This document shows, piece after piece, positions 44,321-52,984 of a stretch of 64,000 nucleotides of DNA. The translations under genes and the position numbers were made by a program. Position 1 is the first letter of the stretch. Each line of letters opens with the position of its first letter. The stretch is from Clostridium pasteurianum BC1 (GTDB taxonomy: Bacteria > Bacillota > Clostridia > Clostridiales > Clostridiaceae). The stretch covers positions 4,071,925 through 4,135,924 of the forward strand of contig NC_021182.1 of the NCBI RefSeq assembly GCF_000389635.1, in the 5' to 3' direction. The notes below the pieces were generated by a model. That model saw nothing but the letters and a program-made list of their open reading frames with translations. It made no database searches and was not told where the DNA came from.

Positions 44321-46210
44321 TTATATAAGCTTTGTCAATATCCTGTTACTTCTTGATATAAATTTAGCCATAGCTTCACCATCTAGTTGTTTGTGGCTCA
44401 TCATAGCTAAGTCATAAATATGTTCACCTATTAATTTTATATCTTCTTTTTTACTTTCATCATTATTTTTTGAAAGTATTGCCTTAACCAAATTATTCTT
44501 TCTGTTAAGTACTAAGGTCTCTTCATTTTGAAACATACTTGCAGTATCCATTCCAGGGAACATGCTGTTCATTTGCTGCATCCTTCTTGATTCCTCTGAA
44601 AGTAGTATTACCGCTGGTATATCTTGTGATTTTAAACTTTCTACATCAACTTTTATTTTGTCATTATTTAAAATATTTTTAAATAGATCTTCTAAAGTCT
44701 TAGTTTCCTTTTCTATTTCCTCTTTATTTTCATCTTTAGAATCCGTATCCTTAAGAGTATCAGATATATCTGAATCTATTCTGTTAAATTTAACTCCGCT
44801 TTCCTTCATTTCAAGGAAATTTATAAAATGACTGTCTATTTTTGAATCCAATATAATAGCTTCCAATCCATTTTCCTTGAACATTCTTATATATTGAGAC
44901 TGCTGCTTTTCATTATCTACATAGAATACTTTATTTTCATGTTTCTCTTTGTTAGCTTCCAGGTATTCTTTTAGCGTCACATAAACTCCTTCAGTATTCT
45001 TAAATATAATTATATCTTTTACTTTGTCATAGAAGTCTTCCTCTTTCATACAACCATATTTAATGAACATATTTATATCATTCCAGAAATTATTATAAGT
45101 TTCTCTTTCCTTTTTATAAAGTTCAGTAAGCTTATCTGCTACTTTCTTACTTATGTGTTTTGAAATCTTAGTTACATTTCTATCATTTTGTAAAAAGCTT
45201 CTTGAAACATTTAAAGGTAAATCGGCACAATCTATAACTCCTTTTAAAAGCATCAAAAATTCTGGAATTACTTCTTTAATATTGTCTGCTACGAAAACCT
45301 GGTTGTTATAAAGCTTAATTTGCCCTTCAATGGTATTTAACTCATGATCTAATTTAGGAAAATAAAGTATGCCTTTTAAGTTAAAAGGATAATCTACATT
45401 TAGATGTATCCAAAATAATGGATCTTTGAAATCATGAAATACATCCTTATAAAACTGCTTGTATTCTTCTTCTGTACATTCCTTAGGGTTTTTCATCCAC
45501 AATGGATGAATATCATTTAAAGGTTTATCCTCATTTTTATTTTCTTTATCTTTAGCACTTTCATCTTCCTTAGGATTTTCATCTTCTAAATATATTTCTA
45601 TAGGTAAAAATGAACAATGCTTTTGAATTATTTCACGAAGCTTATATTCATTTAAAAATTCGGCACTTTCTTCGTTTAAATATAACGTAATTGTAGTTCC
45701 TCTTTCACTCTTATCAGAGCCAGACATTTCATATTCAGTACCACCACTACAAATCCACTTCACTGCTTCTGAACCATCTATGTATGAAAGTGTTTCTATT
45801 TCAACAGTATCAGATACCATAAATGCTGAATAAAATCCTAAGCCAAAATGTCCTATTATTTGATTTGACTCATCCATTTTATCCTTATATTTTGCAATAA
45901 AATCTTCTGCCCCTGAAAAAGCTACCTGATTAATATATTTTTTTACTTCTTCAGAAGTCATTCCTATACCATTATCAATAAATTTAAGTGTTTTTTTATC
46001 CTTATTAAATTTTACTTTAACACTATACTTTGTATCATCACTTACTTTAGCCTCTCCTATAGCTGCTAATCTATTAAGCTTACTTATAGCATCGCATCCA
46101 TTGCTTATTAGCTCTCTTACAAAAATATCCCTATCTGAATATAACCATTTTTTTATTATAGGAAAAATATTTTGAGTATGTATTGAAATATTTCCCTTTT
46201 CCTCATTCAT
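44321..46210 (-). CDS. htpG: Chaperone HtpG (bacterial Hsp90)
   Basis: About 629 residues. GHKL ATPase motifs are RELISNGCDAISKL, DNGIGMTSEEV and GHFGLGFYSAFMV, with the middle-domain arginine region NVSRSFLQND. It is a cytosolic ATP-driven chaperone. ATG 46210 is placed 8 bases after AAGGAG; an upstream 14-codon extension lacks a site. No CIRCE element is present upstream, so HrcA control is unlikely. It has its own promoter. Confidence 0.95.
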   Translation of the reverse strand: MNEEKGNISIHTQNIFPIIKKWLYSDRDIFVRELISNGCDAISKLNRLAAIGEAKVSDDTKYSVKVKFNKDKKTLKFIDNGIGMTSEEVKKYINQVAFSGAEDFIAKYKDKMDESNQIIGHFGLGFYSAFMVSDTVEIETLSYIDGSEAVKWICSGGTEYEMSGSDKSERGTTITLYLNEESAEFLNEYKLREIIQKHCSFLPIEIYLEDENPKEDESAKDKENKNEDKPLNDIHPLWMKNPKECTEEEYKQFYKDVFHDFKDPLFWIHLNVDYPFNLKGILYFPKLDHELNTIEGQIKLYNNQVFVADNIKEVIPEFLMLLKGVIDCADLPLNVSRSFLQNDRNVTKISKHISKKVADKLTELYKKERETYNNFWNDINMFIKYGCMKEEDFYDKVKDIIIFKNTEGVYVTLKEYLEANKEKHENKVFYVDNEKQQSQYIRMFKENGLEAIILDSKIDSHFINFLEMKESGVKFNRIDSDISDTLKDTDSKDENKEEIEKETKTLEDLFKNILNNDKIKVDVESLKSQDIPAVILLSEESRRMQQMNSMFPGMDTASMFQNEETLVLNRKNNLVKAILSKNNDESKKEDIKLIGEHIYDLAMMSHKQLDGEAMAKFISRSNRILTKLI

Positions 46211-46273
46211 CAAAATCACTCCTTGTATAATCAATAACCATTTAAGGCACATTGAAATTCTTCATCATAAAAT

Positions 46274-46302
46274 ATTTTATTATTTTATAACGCGTAAGTC
46301 AA
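46274..46302 (-). promoter_or_regulatory. Sigma-A-type promoter of htpG
   Basis: TTGACT (46302-46297) and TAAAAT (46279-46274) are separated by 17 bases, about 65 bases before the start codon. Confidence 0.6.
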
Positions 46303-46394
46303 GTTCCCTTATACTACGACTTCAAGCTATAATATTATTTATTCACTCATACAAAGAATATAAAATTTAATTAATATAAAAATCATAAATTAAA

Positions 46395-46432
46395 CCCGTA
46401 AAATCTCATACCTTTGGTGAGCTTTACGGGTC
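46395..46432. terminator. Hairpin after the DUF3892 gene
   Basis: ACCCGTAAA..CTCA pairs with TGAG..TTTACGGGT. It is followed on the minus strand by TTTAATTTATG, a weak T-run. It separates the DUF3892 gene from htpG. Confidence 0.7.
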
Positions 46433-46461
46433 TTATAGTATTTTTTATAAATTCTTTTTTA

Positions 46462-46692
46462 TTAAAATGTAGGTTTGCTATCTAAATTATCATTTTCATC
46501 TTCATTGGGATTGCTTCTTAGGAATTCTCTTCCATTTTTAGCTTTTCCAATATTTACTCCCTCTATATCACCATTTCTTGTCATAGTAATGGCTTCTTCT
46601 ATAGAATGAACACTTCCATTTTCAAGCATTACATCTGTTATGTCACCTTGACCATTTTTTTTAACCTTTAGAATTTTAGATTTATCACTCAT
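46462..46692 (-). CDS. DUF3892 domain protein
   Basis: 76 residues. It fits DUF3892: KILKVKKNGQGDITDVMLEN, SIEEAITMTRNGDIEGVNIG and a GREFLRS end. Such small proteins are common in clostridia and bacilli and have no known role. GGAGGGG precedes the ATG. A hairpin terminator follows, so it is a single-gene unit. Confidence 0.8.
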   Translation of the reverse strand: MSDKSKILKVKKNGQGDITDVMLENGSVHSIEEAITMTRNGDIEGVNIGKAKNGREFLRSNPNEDENDNLDSKPTF

Positions 46693-46811
46693 AATTATAC
46701 CCCTCCTATAATATTAACTGACAATAATTTGTCTATTATATTATTTGAGGTAACTGTAATAAATATTCATAAATTATAAAAAATAATATGTACAATTCAA
46801 AATATACGTTA

Positions 46812-46848
46812 AATCTTTGACCTATTATTTATTTTAAGCTGCGTCTTA
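46812..46848 (-). mobile_element. Degenerate family B fragment (B6)
   Basis: AAATCTTTGACCTATTATT, TATTTTAAG and GCGTCTTA resemble the short family B copies, such as B1, with decayed ends. It lies between the fructokinase and DUF3892 genes. Confidence 0.4.
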
Positions 46849-46878
46849 ATTGGGAACTCAATAATTTTTACAGTATGA

Positions 46879-47832
46879 CTACATATTTTCCACTTCTTCA
46901 AGTGTAGGAAGTGCTGCAATTGCTCCAAGTTTTGTGCAAACTATAGCCCCCACCTTATTAGCAAATTTTACAATATCCTTTAGTTCATTAAAATTTTTAT
47001 AAAGTTCATTTGAATCTTCCAATAAGGAAATTTTGTAAAGTAAAGAACCTACAAAAGCATCTCCTGCGCCTGTAGAATCAATAGATTTTATTTTAATGCT
47101 AGGTATTATTTCCGTTTTCTCATCAGTACTAATTAATGTACCATCTTTGCCTAAAGTTACTGCAACAATTTTATTTCCACCAGCTCTCAATGAATCTACA
47201 GCTGCATACAGGTCTTCCTTACCAGTTATTATTTTTAATTCCTCATCACTAACCTTTATGAAATCTGCAAATTCAATACATTTTTTTGATATATGAATAA
47301 AATCCTCTACATTATCTTCCCAAAGGTTGTCTCTAAAGTTAGGATCAAAGGATATAAAAATATTTTTCCTTTTAGCTTCCTGCATAATTCTAACATAGCT
47401 TTCTCTCATATCACCACCAAGAAGCGCTGTTGCAGATCCAAAATGCAATACCTTATTTGAATATATTTTATCTAAATCCAATTCATTATATTTAAGACAT
47501 CCGTCTGCCCCTCTATTGAATACAAAATCTCTTTCTCCATTTGCCTTAAGCGAAACAAAGGCCAATGTAGTTTTCTCAATTTTATCCATGAGTAACATAG
47601 ATGTATCTACATTTAAGTTATCCAAAGTGTCTTTTAGGAATTTGCCGAAAGGATCATCCCCTACCTTACCAACGAAGGATGCCTTGCCACCCAATTTACA
47701 AATGGCTGCAGTAACATTTGCTGGTGCGCCACCTGCTTTTTTCTTAAAGTTATCTCCTAAGTCTAAACTAGTATTTACATCTGAACATATAAAGTCAATT
47801 AATAGTTCTCCTATACACAAAACATTATTCAT
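46879..47832 (-). CDS. PfkB-family fructokinase
   Basis: 317 residues, ribokinase fold. The N-terminal GG motif is in FKKKAGGAPANVTAAICKLGG; the anion-hole and catalytic base motif is DSTGAGDAFVGSLLY. It most resembles ScrK-type fructokinases that phosphorylate fructose with ATP, but no sucrose or PTS genes are adjacent. The best ribosome binding site (GAGGAGG) lies about 40 bases before the ATG, and a hairpin fills the gap between them. Confidence 0.85.
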   Translation of the reverse strand: MNNVLCIGELLIDFICSDVNTSLDLGDNFKKKAGGAPANVTAAICKLGGKASFVGKVGDDPFGKFLKDTLDNLNVDTSMLLMDKIEKTTLAFVSLKANGERDFVFNRGADGCLKYNELDLDKIYSNKVLHFGSATALLGGDMRESYVRIMQEAKRKNIFISFDPNFRDNLWEDNVEDFIHISKKCIEFADFIKVSDEELKIITGKEDLYAAVDSLRAGGNKIVAVTLGKDGTLISTDEKTEIIPSIKIKSIDSTGAGDAFVGSLLYKISLLEDSNELYKNFNELKDIVKFANKVGAIVCTKLGAIAALPTLEEVENM

Positions 47833-47839
47833 ATAAATT

Positions 47840-47866
47840 TACCAGGATAAATTTTATGCCCTGGTA
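47840..47866 (-). promoter_or_regulatory. Inverted repeat between a strong ribosome binding site and the fructokinase start
   Basis: TACCAGG is mirrored by CCTGGTA across 13 bases. On the transcript it lies between GAGGAGGTG (47871 onward) and the ATG at 47832. If folded, the hairpin brings the Shine-Dalgarno to about 11 bases from the start. It could also be a repressor operator. Confidence 0.45.
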
Positions 47867-47882
47867 TACACCTCCTCACCAT

Positions 47883-47962
47883 TATCAATGAATCTTACTT
47901 AGTTGGAGTTTGTATCCTTACTAAGTTTAGATGAATTATCTAGAAATGTACTGCTGTTATCC
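47883..47962 (+). repeat. Family A repeat, 5' half (A8)
   Basis: ATCAATGAATCTTACTTAG, TTGGAGTTTGT, TAAGTTTAGATGAATTATC and GCTGTTATCC match the family in order. The copy stops inside the main helix and the 3' arm is missing. The 5' hairpin has also lost pairing (ATCCTTA). Confidence 0.75.
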
Positions 47963-48407
47963 ATAGTATATTTCATTACCTCTAATTTTACCATCAGCTT
48001 CTATAATTAGCAATGACAAAATATCCATACAATTAAAGTTAAAAAATGTTATTATTTAGGCATGTTATTAAATCACACTAATCTGTAAATAAAATTTCAC
48101 TATAAAACTCATTGTATTTTCCATATTAATTCTTTACAGTACATAATTAGTGATTTTTGTTTAGTGTCCTTTTTATAGGATAATTATTGTATTTTTAGAA
48201 AAAAATTTTTTAATAAATTTATACAATAGTATTATATTAACAAAAATTTATCCACAAAATTACTTTATAGTATTAATTAGCTTTGTTTACCTATGATTTA
48301 ATATAGAACAATAGTACAAGCTTTGTTACAATACCAATATGAACGGTGCTCTTAGCTTTGTAAAGAATTCACTTACCTTTAAGCTTAAGAATCGTTATAT
48401 ATATCAT

Positions 48408-48443
48408 GCTGCTATTACCAATAAACAACTAAGTAATTGCAGC
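48408..48443 (+). other. Leader hairpin upstream of the c-di-AMP riboswitch
   Basis: GCTGC-ATTAC pairs with GTAAT-GCAGC with one unpaired base each side. It lies 20 bases before the riboswitch and may be part of the same leader RNA. The preceding stretch 47963-48407 is AT-rich and no gene or clear promoter is recognised in it. Confidence 0.45.
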
Positions 48444-48529
48444 AGATAAAATCACTAAAAATAAAGCCGAATCTCCAAAAAGGAGTACGGGGGAAATCAT
48501 TCTTTGGGTGAATCTCATTAGACATCATA

Positions 48530-48573
48530 AAGAAATATCAAGATAAAGATACAATTATTTCTTTACGATGCCT
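48530..48573 (+). mobile_element. Short family B-like hairpin in a riboswitch arm (B7)
   Basis: AGACATCATAAAGAAATA pairs with TATTTCTTTACGATGCCT. The ends match family B termini. It is enclosed by TCATT/AATGA, which would form the base of the riboswitch arm. Confidence 0.6.
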
Positions 48574-48611
48574 TTATTAAAATGAGTAGGGTACCTCAAC
48601 CCGAACCCTTA

Positions 48612-48770
48612 AGGCATCTGAAAATAAATAACACTTCAAAGATGCGACGTATATTTTGTGTCATATAAGGAAATAGGTTCTGATGATAGTAGTTCTATCA
48701 GAAGGTTCTGTTGACGCAGTATGACGCAAAATAGGCTAGCATACTGAATGGTTATTTTTTGAAGATGCCT
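48612..48770 (+). mobile_element. Full-length family B MITE-like element inside the riboswitch (B8)
   Basis: 159 bases from AGGCATCTGAAAATAAATAA to TTTTTTGAAGATGCCT. Inner arms are CTGAT-ATAG/CTATCAG and CAGTATG/CATACTG. It has the same structure as B4 at 39698-39860 in reverse orientation. It carries no ORF. It lies between the CGAACCC and AGCTAACC blocks of the c-di-AMP riboswitch. Confidence 0.8.
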
Positions 48771-48804
48771 GAGCTAACCTCGAAGGCTAAGGAGGAAATT
48801 TTTT

Positions 48805-49626
48805 ATGTTAAAATCAAACAAATTAAAAACGTTACTTTATACTTTAGGTATAACGCTTATGCTGGCTACGCCTGCGTATGCCAGCACCTACACAGTGGAA
48901 TCTGGTGACTCTCTATTCAAAATTGGTAAATTATTTAACACATCCTACACTCAGATAGCAAAAGACAATAATTTGTCTGGGGATATGATATATCCTAATC
49001 AAGTATTAAAAATTTCAGCTGATACTTATACAGTTAAAAAGAGTGACAGTTTATTTTTAATATCTCAAAAATTTAATATATCACTTGCTTCTCTAAGAAA
49101 AGCAAACAATCGATGGACAGACACAATATATCCCGGTGAAACGTTTAATATACCTTCTGCTTCTAAAGTTAATACTGCCACAGAAACAGCATCAGGAACT
49201 AAGTCATCAGTTAAATCTAATAATACCTCTGCTGCTACAGATACCTCCTCTAAGACAGCTTATTCTCAAGCCGACATAGATCTTTTAGCTAGACTTATAA
49301 ACTCAGAAGCTGAAGGAGAACCTTATAATGCAAAGGTAGCCGTAGGAGCAGTTGTTCTTAACAGAATAGCTGATTCACGTTTTCCAAATACAATAAACAG
49401 TGTAATCTATCAAATAGATTCAGGTCATTATCAATTTACACCAGTATTAAATGGTACAATAAACAAACCAGCCTCCCAAGATTCAATTAAAGCCGCCTAT
49501 GCTGCTTTAAAAGGAGAAGACCCAACAAAGGGAGCTGTTTATTATTTTGATGATAGTGCTACAAACAAATGGCTTTGGTCAAAACCAATCGCATTAAGAA
49601 TAGATAAAATGATATTCACTTATTAA
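48805..49626 (+). CDS. Secreted LysM x2 / SleB-type cell wall hydrolase
   Basis: 273 residues. The signal peptide ends near ATPAYA (about 26). LysM 1 (TYTVESGDSLFKIGKLF) and LysM 2 (TYTVKKSDSLFLISQKF) bind peptidoglycan. A Ser/Thr linker leads to a C-terminal Hydrolase_2 domain with the catalytic glutamate in LLARLINSEAEGEP and VAVGAVVLNRIADSRFP. It is probably a lytic transglycosylase or amidase acting in the wall. The leader is a c-di-AMP riboswitch, so expression should follow osmotic or turgor state. A terminator follows. Confidence 0.92.
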   Translation: MLKSNKLKTLLYTLGITLMLATPAYASTYTVESGDSLFKIGKLFNTSYTQIAKDNNLSGDMIYPNQVLKISADTYTVKKSDSLFLISQKFNISLASLRKANNRWTDTIYPGETFNIPSASKVNTATETASGTKSSVKSNNTSAATDTSSKTAYSQADIDLLARLINSEAEGEPYNAKVAVGAVVLNRIADSRFPNTINSVIYQIDSGHYQFTPVLNGTINKPASQDSIKAAYAALKGEDPTKGAVYYFDDSATNKWLWSKPIALRIDKMIFTY

Positions 49627-49631
49627 TTTTA

Positions 49632-49673
49632 AAGTCGTACATGCCCTTCTGGCAGAGTACGGCTTTATTTTTT
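49632..49673 (+). terminator. Intrinsic terminator after the LysM/SleB gene
   Basis: AAGTCGTAC pairs with GTACGGCTT, followed by TATTTTTT. Confidence 0.85.
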
Positions 49674-49772
49674 ATTATGCTTTTCAGTAAATCTTCACAT
49701 ACAAAAAATCTCATTGGGAATAATAGATAGGTATCTAAATATTATATTTTAAACTTCAGAGGTGTTATACAA

Positions 49773-50477
49773 ATGAGAAATTACAAGCGTATTTACAAAA
49801 TACTAATATTTATATTTACTTTTTCCTTATTCATAAATTGTACCTATTTAAGAGCTTTTGCCATAAATGAAAACTCTGATAAAGAATATAATAAACCTTA
49901 TGTTATTGTTATAGATTTAAATGAGTGCAAATTATTTTTAATTAAAAATAATTCAAAAGAAATAATTAAAACCTATATTATAACACCGGGTAAGCCTTCC
50001 ACACCTTCTCCTGTGGGAATATGGACAATAGTAAACAAAGAAATGTGGTCTGGTGGTTTTGGAACTAGATGGATGGCACTAAATGTTCCCTGGGGTAAAT
50101 ATGGAATACATGGTACAAATAAGCCTTCAATTATTGGCCAACATGCATCTCACGGTTGTATAAGGATGCATAATAGAGATGTAGAGGATTTATATGAAAA
50201 AGTCAGTTGTGGAACTAGCGTAATGATATATGGTGGTCCCTACGGACTTATGTATAACCATTTTAGAACTTTAGTGCCTGGCGACACAGGTAGTGATGTT
50301 TTGGAAGTCCAACAAAAATTAAAAGATATAGGCTATTATCCATATAGCATAGATGGTAAATACGGTGAAGCCATGAAAAGTTCTATTATAAAATTTAGAA
50401 AAGATAATAACTTAAAAATAAGTCATAAAATAGATTATGAACTTTATAGATTACTAGGAATTTCACCTTTTGAATAA
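49773..50477 (+). CDS. L,D-transpeptidase (YkuD) with peptidoglycan-binding domain
   Basis: 234 residues. An N-terminal signal or anchor (IYKILIFIFTFSLFINC) is followed by a YkuD domain with GIHGTNKPSIIGQHASHGCIRM (shown in part: IHGTNKP, HASHGCIRMHNRD), holding the catalytic cysteine and histidine. A C-terminal PG_binding_1 domain reads PGDTGSDVLEVQQKLKDIGY. It makes 3-3 crosslinks or anchors proteins to peptidoglycan. GAGGTG precedes the ATG. It follows the hydrolase gene but has a terminator before it. Confidence 0.92.
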   Translation: MRNYKRIYKILIFIFTFSLFINCTYLRAFAINENSDKEYNKPYVIVIDLNECKLFLIKNNSKEIIKTYIITPGKPSTPSPVGIWTIVNKEMWSGGFGTRWMALNVPWGKYGIHGTNKPSIIGQHASHGCIRMHNRDVEDLYEKVSCGTSVMIYGGPYGLMYNHFRTLVPGDTGSDVLEVQQKLKDIGYYPYSIDGKYGEAMKSSIIKFRKDNNLKISHKIDYELYRLLGISPFE

Positions 50478-50581
50478 TTATTTCTTATGTATCCTCAATT
50501 AATCCTACTATATTAACTAAATAATAATATTGATTCCCAATAAATCTTAACCATGCATATATTATTAGTGGGATGATAAAT

Positions 50582-50646
50582 TAGGCATTTGAAAATAAAT
50601 AGTAAGTGAAAATGGATCCTATACTGATTATTTATTTACGATGCCT
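50582..50646. mobile_element. Short family B element (B9)
   Basis: 65 bases, TTAGGCATTTGAAAATAAAT to TATTTATTTACGATGCCT, forming one long hairpin. It ends about 15 bases upstream of the GGAGG site of the next gene. Confidence 0.7.
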
Positions 50647-50673
50647 TGGGTAAACTAAAGGAGGGTTAAGTAG

Positions 50674-51015
50674 GTGGAAAGAATTTATGATCATAGAGAT
50701 TCAACCTATGGATATTTACGTGGAAATAGAATTTACTGCAAAAAAAATAAGCTAATGGGATATGTATATGGAAACAGTCTTTATAATCCTAATGGACAAT
50801 TAGCAGGCTACGTCAATGATGGTGTTGTTTACAATTGCTATGGATATCCTGTAGGATATGCTAGTCAATCCGATTATACTGTTTATGATGGCAGCCGCCA
50901 GCATGTAGGACATGTACACAGTACCTTTACTTCATTAGTTGCAGCTGCTGGCTTATTTCTTCTATTAGGTGGAATATTTGGTGGACGTAGAAGAACTAGT
51001 AGTTTTTTCTGGTAG
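50674..51015 (+). CDS. Small repeat protein with C-terminal membrane helix (4-fold beta-flanker-like)
   Basis: 113 residues. Four short repeats of a GYV/GYL-turn-N-x-Y type are visible (YGYLRGNRIYC, MGYVYGNSLYN, AGYVNDGVVYN, VGYASQSDYTVYD). They are followed by a hydrophobic helix (LVAAAGLFLLLGGIFGG) and basic RRR. The pattern recalls small clostridial proteins called 4-fold beta flanker, but the assignment is tentative and the function unknown. The start is GTG with GGAGG 9 bases upstream. Confidence 0.7.
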   Translation: MERIYDHRDSTYGYLRGNRIYCKKNKLMGYVYGNSLYNPNGQLAGYVNDGVVYNCYGYPVGYASQSDYTVYDGSRQHVGHVHSTFTSLVAAAGLFLLLGGIFGGRRRTSSFFW

Positions 51016-51056
51016 TCTTATAGAAATTATTAAATTGAACTGAAAGTTTGAAACAT

Positions 51057-51131
51057 CTTTCTAGTTGGAAAATTAAGTTATAGAAAGTTTTACTAAATTC
51101 TAGTTCTTAATTTTTTATTCAACTAAGAAAG
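51057..51131. terminator. Large hairpin between convergent genes
   Basis: CTTTCTAGTTG..TTAAG pairs with CTTAA..CAACTAAGAAAG with internal mismatches. It lies between the repeat-protein gene and the epimerase gene and may terminate both. Confidence 0.55.
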
Positions 51132-51147
51132 TTGTTTCATGACTTTC

Positions 51148-52083
51148 TTATACTATGCTTTCACTTTTTGAATATTTGTTATAGTAATCTAAAGTTTCTT
51201 TGAGACCCTCAATTAAACTTTTTTCTGGTTTCCATCCTAAAAGCCTATTGATTTTATCATAGGACATATAACTATCCCTTATATCACCCTCTCTTGAATC
51301 AGTATATATAGGTGCTATGTCTTTATGTAAAATACTATTTATACTACTTAGCAATTCATTCACCGTAACTTTAGAATTTGTACAAACATTAAATATGCCC
51401 TGTGCTTCTGATTCAATAGCCATTAAATATGCCCTTGCCACATCCTTTACAAAGACAAAATCTCTTATCTGATATCCATCACCATATATAAAAGGTCTTT
51501 CATTATTCAATAATTTCTCACAAAATATGGCAATTACTCCACCCTCACCTGAATAATCCTGCCTTGGTCCGTACACATTTGAGCATCTCAAGCTCACATA
51601 ATCTATATTGTAAAGTGATTTATACACTTTTAAATAGTGCTCAACAGTATGTTTTGTAACACCGTAACCGGATAACATTTCCAGTGGATGCTCTTCATCT
51701 ATTGGCAAATATGAAGGTTCACCAAAAATTGCTGCTGAAGCTGGATATATAATTTTTTTTACGTTAAATTTTCTAGCAGCTTCAAGAACATTTATAGTTC
51801 CCATAATATTTATACTTGCATCATTTACAGGATCAACTATAGAATTTGGCACACTTATTTGAGCCGCATTATGAATTACAAATTTTGGTTTTTCCTTTTC
51901 AAAAACTTCTAATATTTTTTCATTTCTTATATCCATTTCATAAAAAACGGCTTTGGAATTTATATTTTCTTTTTTGCCATGACTTAAATTATCGATGATG
52001 GAAACCTTATAATGCTTTTCAACTAATAAATCCACTATATGTGAGCCTATAAATCCAGCTCCACCTGTTATTAATACATTCAT
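51148..52083 (-). CDS. NAD-dependent nucleotide-sugar epimerase/dehydratase (GalE-like)
   Basis: About 311 residues, extended SDR. Rossmann motif VLITGGAGFIGSHIVDLL, the NAAQISVPNS loop, catalytic YGVTK and LRCSNVYGPRQDYSGEGG are present. It probably epimerises a UDP-hexose such as UDP-glucose for surface polysaccharide or glycolipid. ATG 52083 follows GAGGAGG. No polysaccharide cluster is adjacent, so the exact sugar is open. Confidence 0.88.
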   Translation of the reverse strand: MNVLITGGAGFIGSHIVDLLVEKHYKVSIIDNLSHGKKENINSKAVFYEMDIRNEKILEVFEKEKPKFVIHNAAQISVPNSIVDPVNDASINIMGTINVLEAARKFNVKKIIYPASAAIFGEPSYLPIDEEHPLEMLSGYGVTKHTVEHYLKVYKSLYNIDYVSLRCSNVYGPRQDYSGEGGVIAIFCEKLLNNERPFIYGDGYQIRDFVFVKDVARAYLMAIESEAQGIFNVCTNSKVTVNELLSSINSILHKDIAPIYTDSREGDIRDSYMSYDKINRLLGWKPEKSLIEGLKETLDYYNKYSKSESIV

Positions 52084-52235
52084 TTTTTTCCTCCTCAAGT
52101 GCATCAACCTAATACTCTCTAAAACTTAAGCTATAATTAATACTGTATAGATTAAATTTTCTTTCAAATAGAAATATTATATTCTATTACAAATATTACC
52201 ATACAGTTTATTAACAGCTGCAACAAAATTTACTA

Positions 52236-52793
52236 CTACCCTTTATTGAGCTTAATCCACTCCCCATATAATATACCGTATAAATACATATCATATTTTT
52301 TGCCATCTCTTTGCACGTATTCTCTGAAGCAGCCTTCTTTCACAAAACCAACTTTTTCATAAAGTCCAATAGCAGGCTCATTATAACTCAATACGGAAAG
52401 CTGAATTCTGTGTAAATTTAATTCATGAAAACCGAATTCTAAAATAAGCTGCATAGCTTCAGTGCCGTATCCTTTACCTCTTACATCTGATGCACCTATT
52501 CCTATTGAAAGTGTAGCGACTCTATTATTCCATGAAATACTATTTAAATCTATGTACCCTAGAAAATCATCATTCGCTATATTTCTTATGGCAAAAACAT
52601 AATCATTACTAGATTTTTGCTTATCCTTAATCCAATTGCTAATATGCTCCTGGCTATATGGGTAGCTTGGAATTGTATCAAAAAGCCTCAGGGAATATGC
52701 ATCATTATACCATTCATAAATTTTAGAGAAATCTTCTTCATTTAATGAAGTCAGTCTGACTTTTTTTCCTTTTAATAAGCTATTTATTAACAA
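52236..52793 (-). CDS. RimJ/RimL-type GNAT acetyltransferase
   Basis: 185 residues. The GNAT fold is shown by VRLTSLNEEDFSKIYEWYND, IGIGASDVRGKGYGTEAMQL and GLYEKVGFVKEGCFREYV. Relatives acetylate ribosomal protein N-termini, antibiotics or polyamines; the substrate here is unknown, though a speD gene lies several kilobases away. The start is TTG with GGAGATGA upstream. Confidence 0.85.
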   Translation of the reverse strand: MLINSLLKGKKVRLTSLNEEDFSKIYEWYNDAYSLRLFDTIPSYPYSQEHISNWIKDKQKSSNDYVFAIRNIANDDFLGYIDLNSISWNNRVATLSIGIGASDVRGKGYGTEAMQLILEFGFHELNLHRIQLSVLSYNEPAIGLYEKVGFVKEGCFREYVQRDGKKYDMYLYGILYGEWIKLNKG

Positions 52794-52984
52794 TTAATCA
52801 TCTCCAAATCATAAATACATATGTTTTATATTAAGTCATATTTAAAGAAACAACAAGTAAATATGCTCGTTTATTTTAAATTGTACTATAAATTTTATAA
52901 ATATAATCTGTCAGTCAATGTCTATATTATACAAAACAATTATTGAAAACACACTTTTACAAATTACAATTTACAAACTTTTCT

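Larger units (their letters stand above)
48463..48795 (+). promoter_or_regulatory. c-di-AMP riboswitch (ydaO/yuaA type), interrupted by family B elements
   Basis: Conserved blocks appear in order: AAAGCCGAATCTCC, GGAGTACGGGGGAA, TTTGGGTGAATCTC, GGTACCTCAACCCGAACCC, and then GAGCTAACCTCGAAGGCTAAGG. The AGCC/GGCT closing helix is kept. In the ordinary motif CGAACCC and AGCTAACCTCG are a few bases apart; here 159 bases of family B element B8 lie between them. A variable arm also holds a short B-like hairpin (48530-48573). Such riboswitches usually turn off cell-wall hydrolase genes at high c-di-AMP, and a LysM/SleB gene follows. Confidence 0.85.

Noticed and set aside
46211-46461. CIRCE element for HrcA control of htpG
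   Set aside because: The TTAGCACTC/GAGTGCTAA inverted repeat is absent; only a plain promoter and an upstream hairpin are present.
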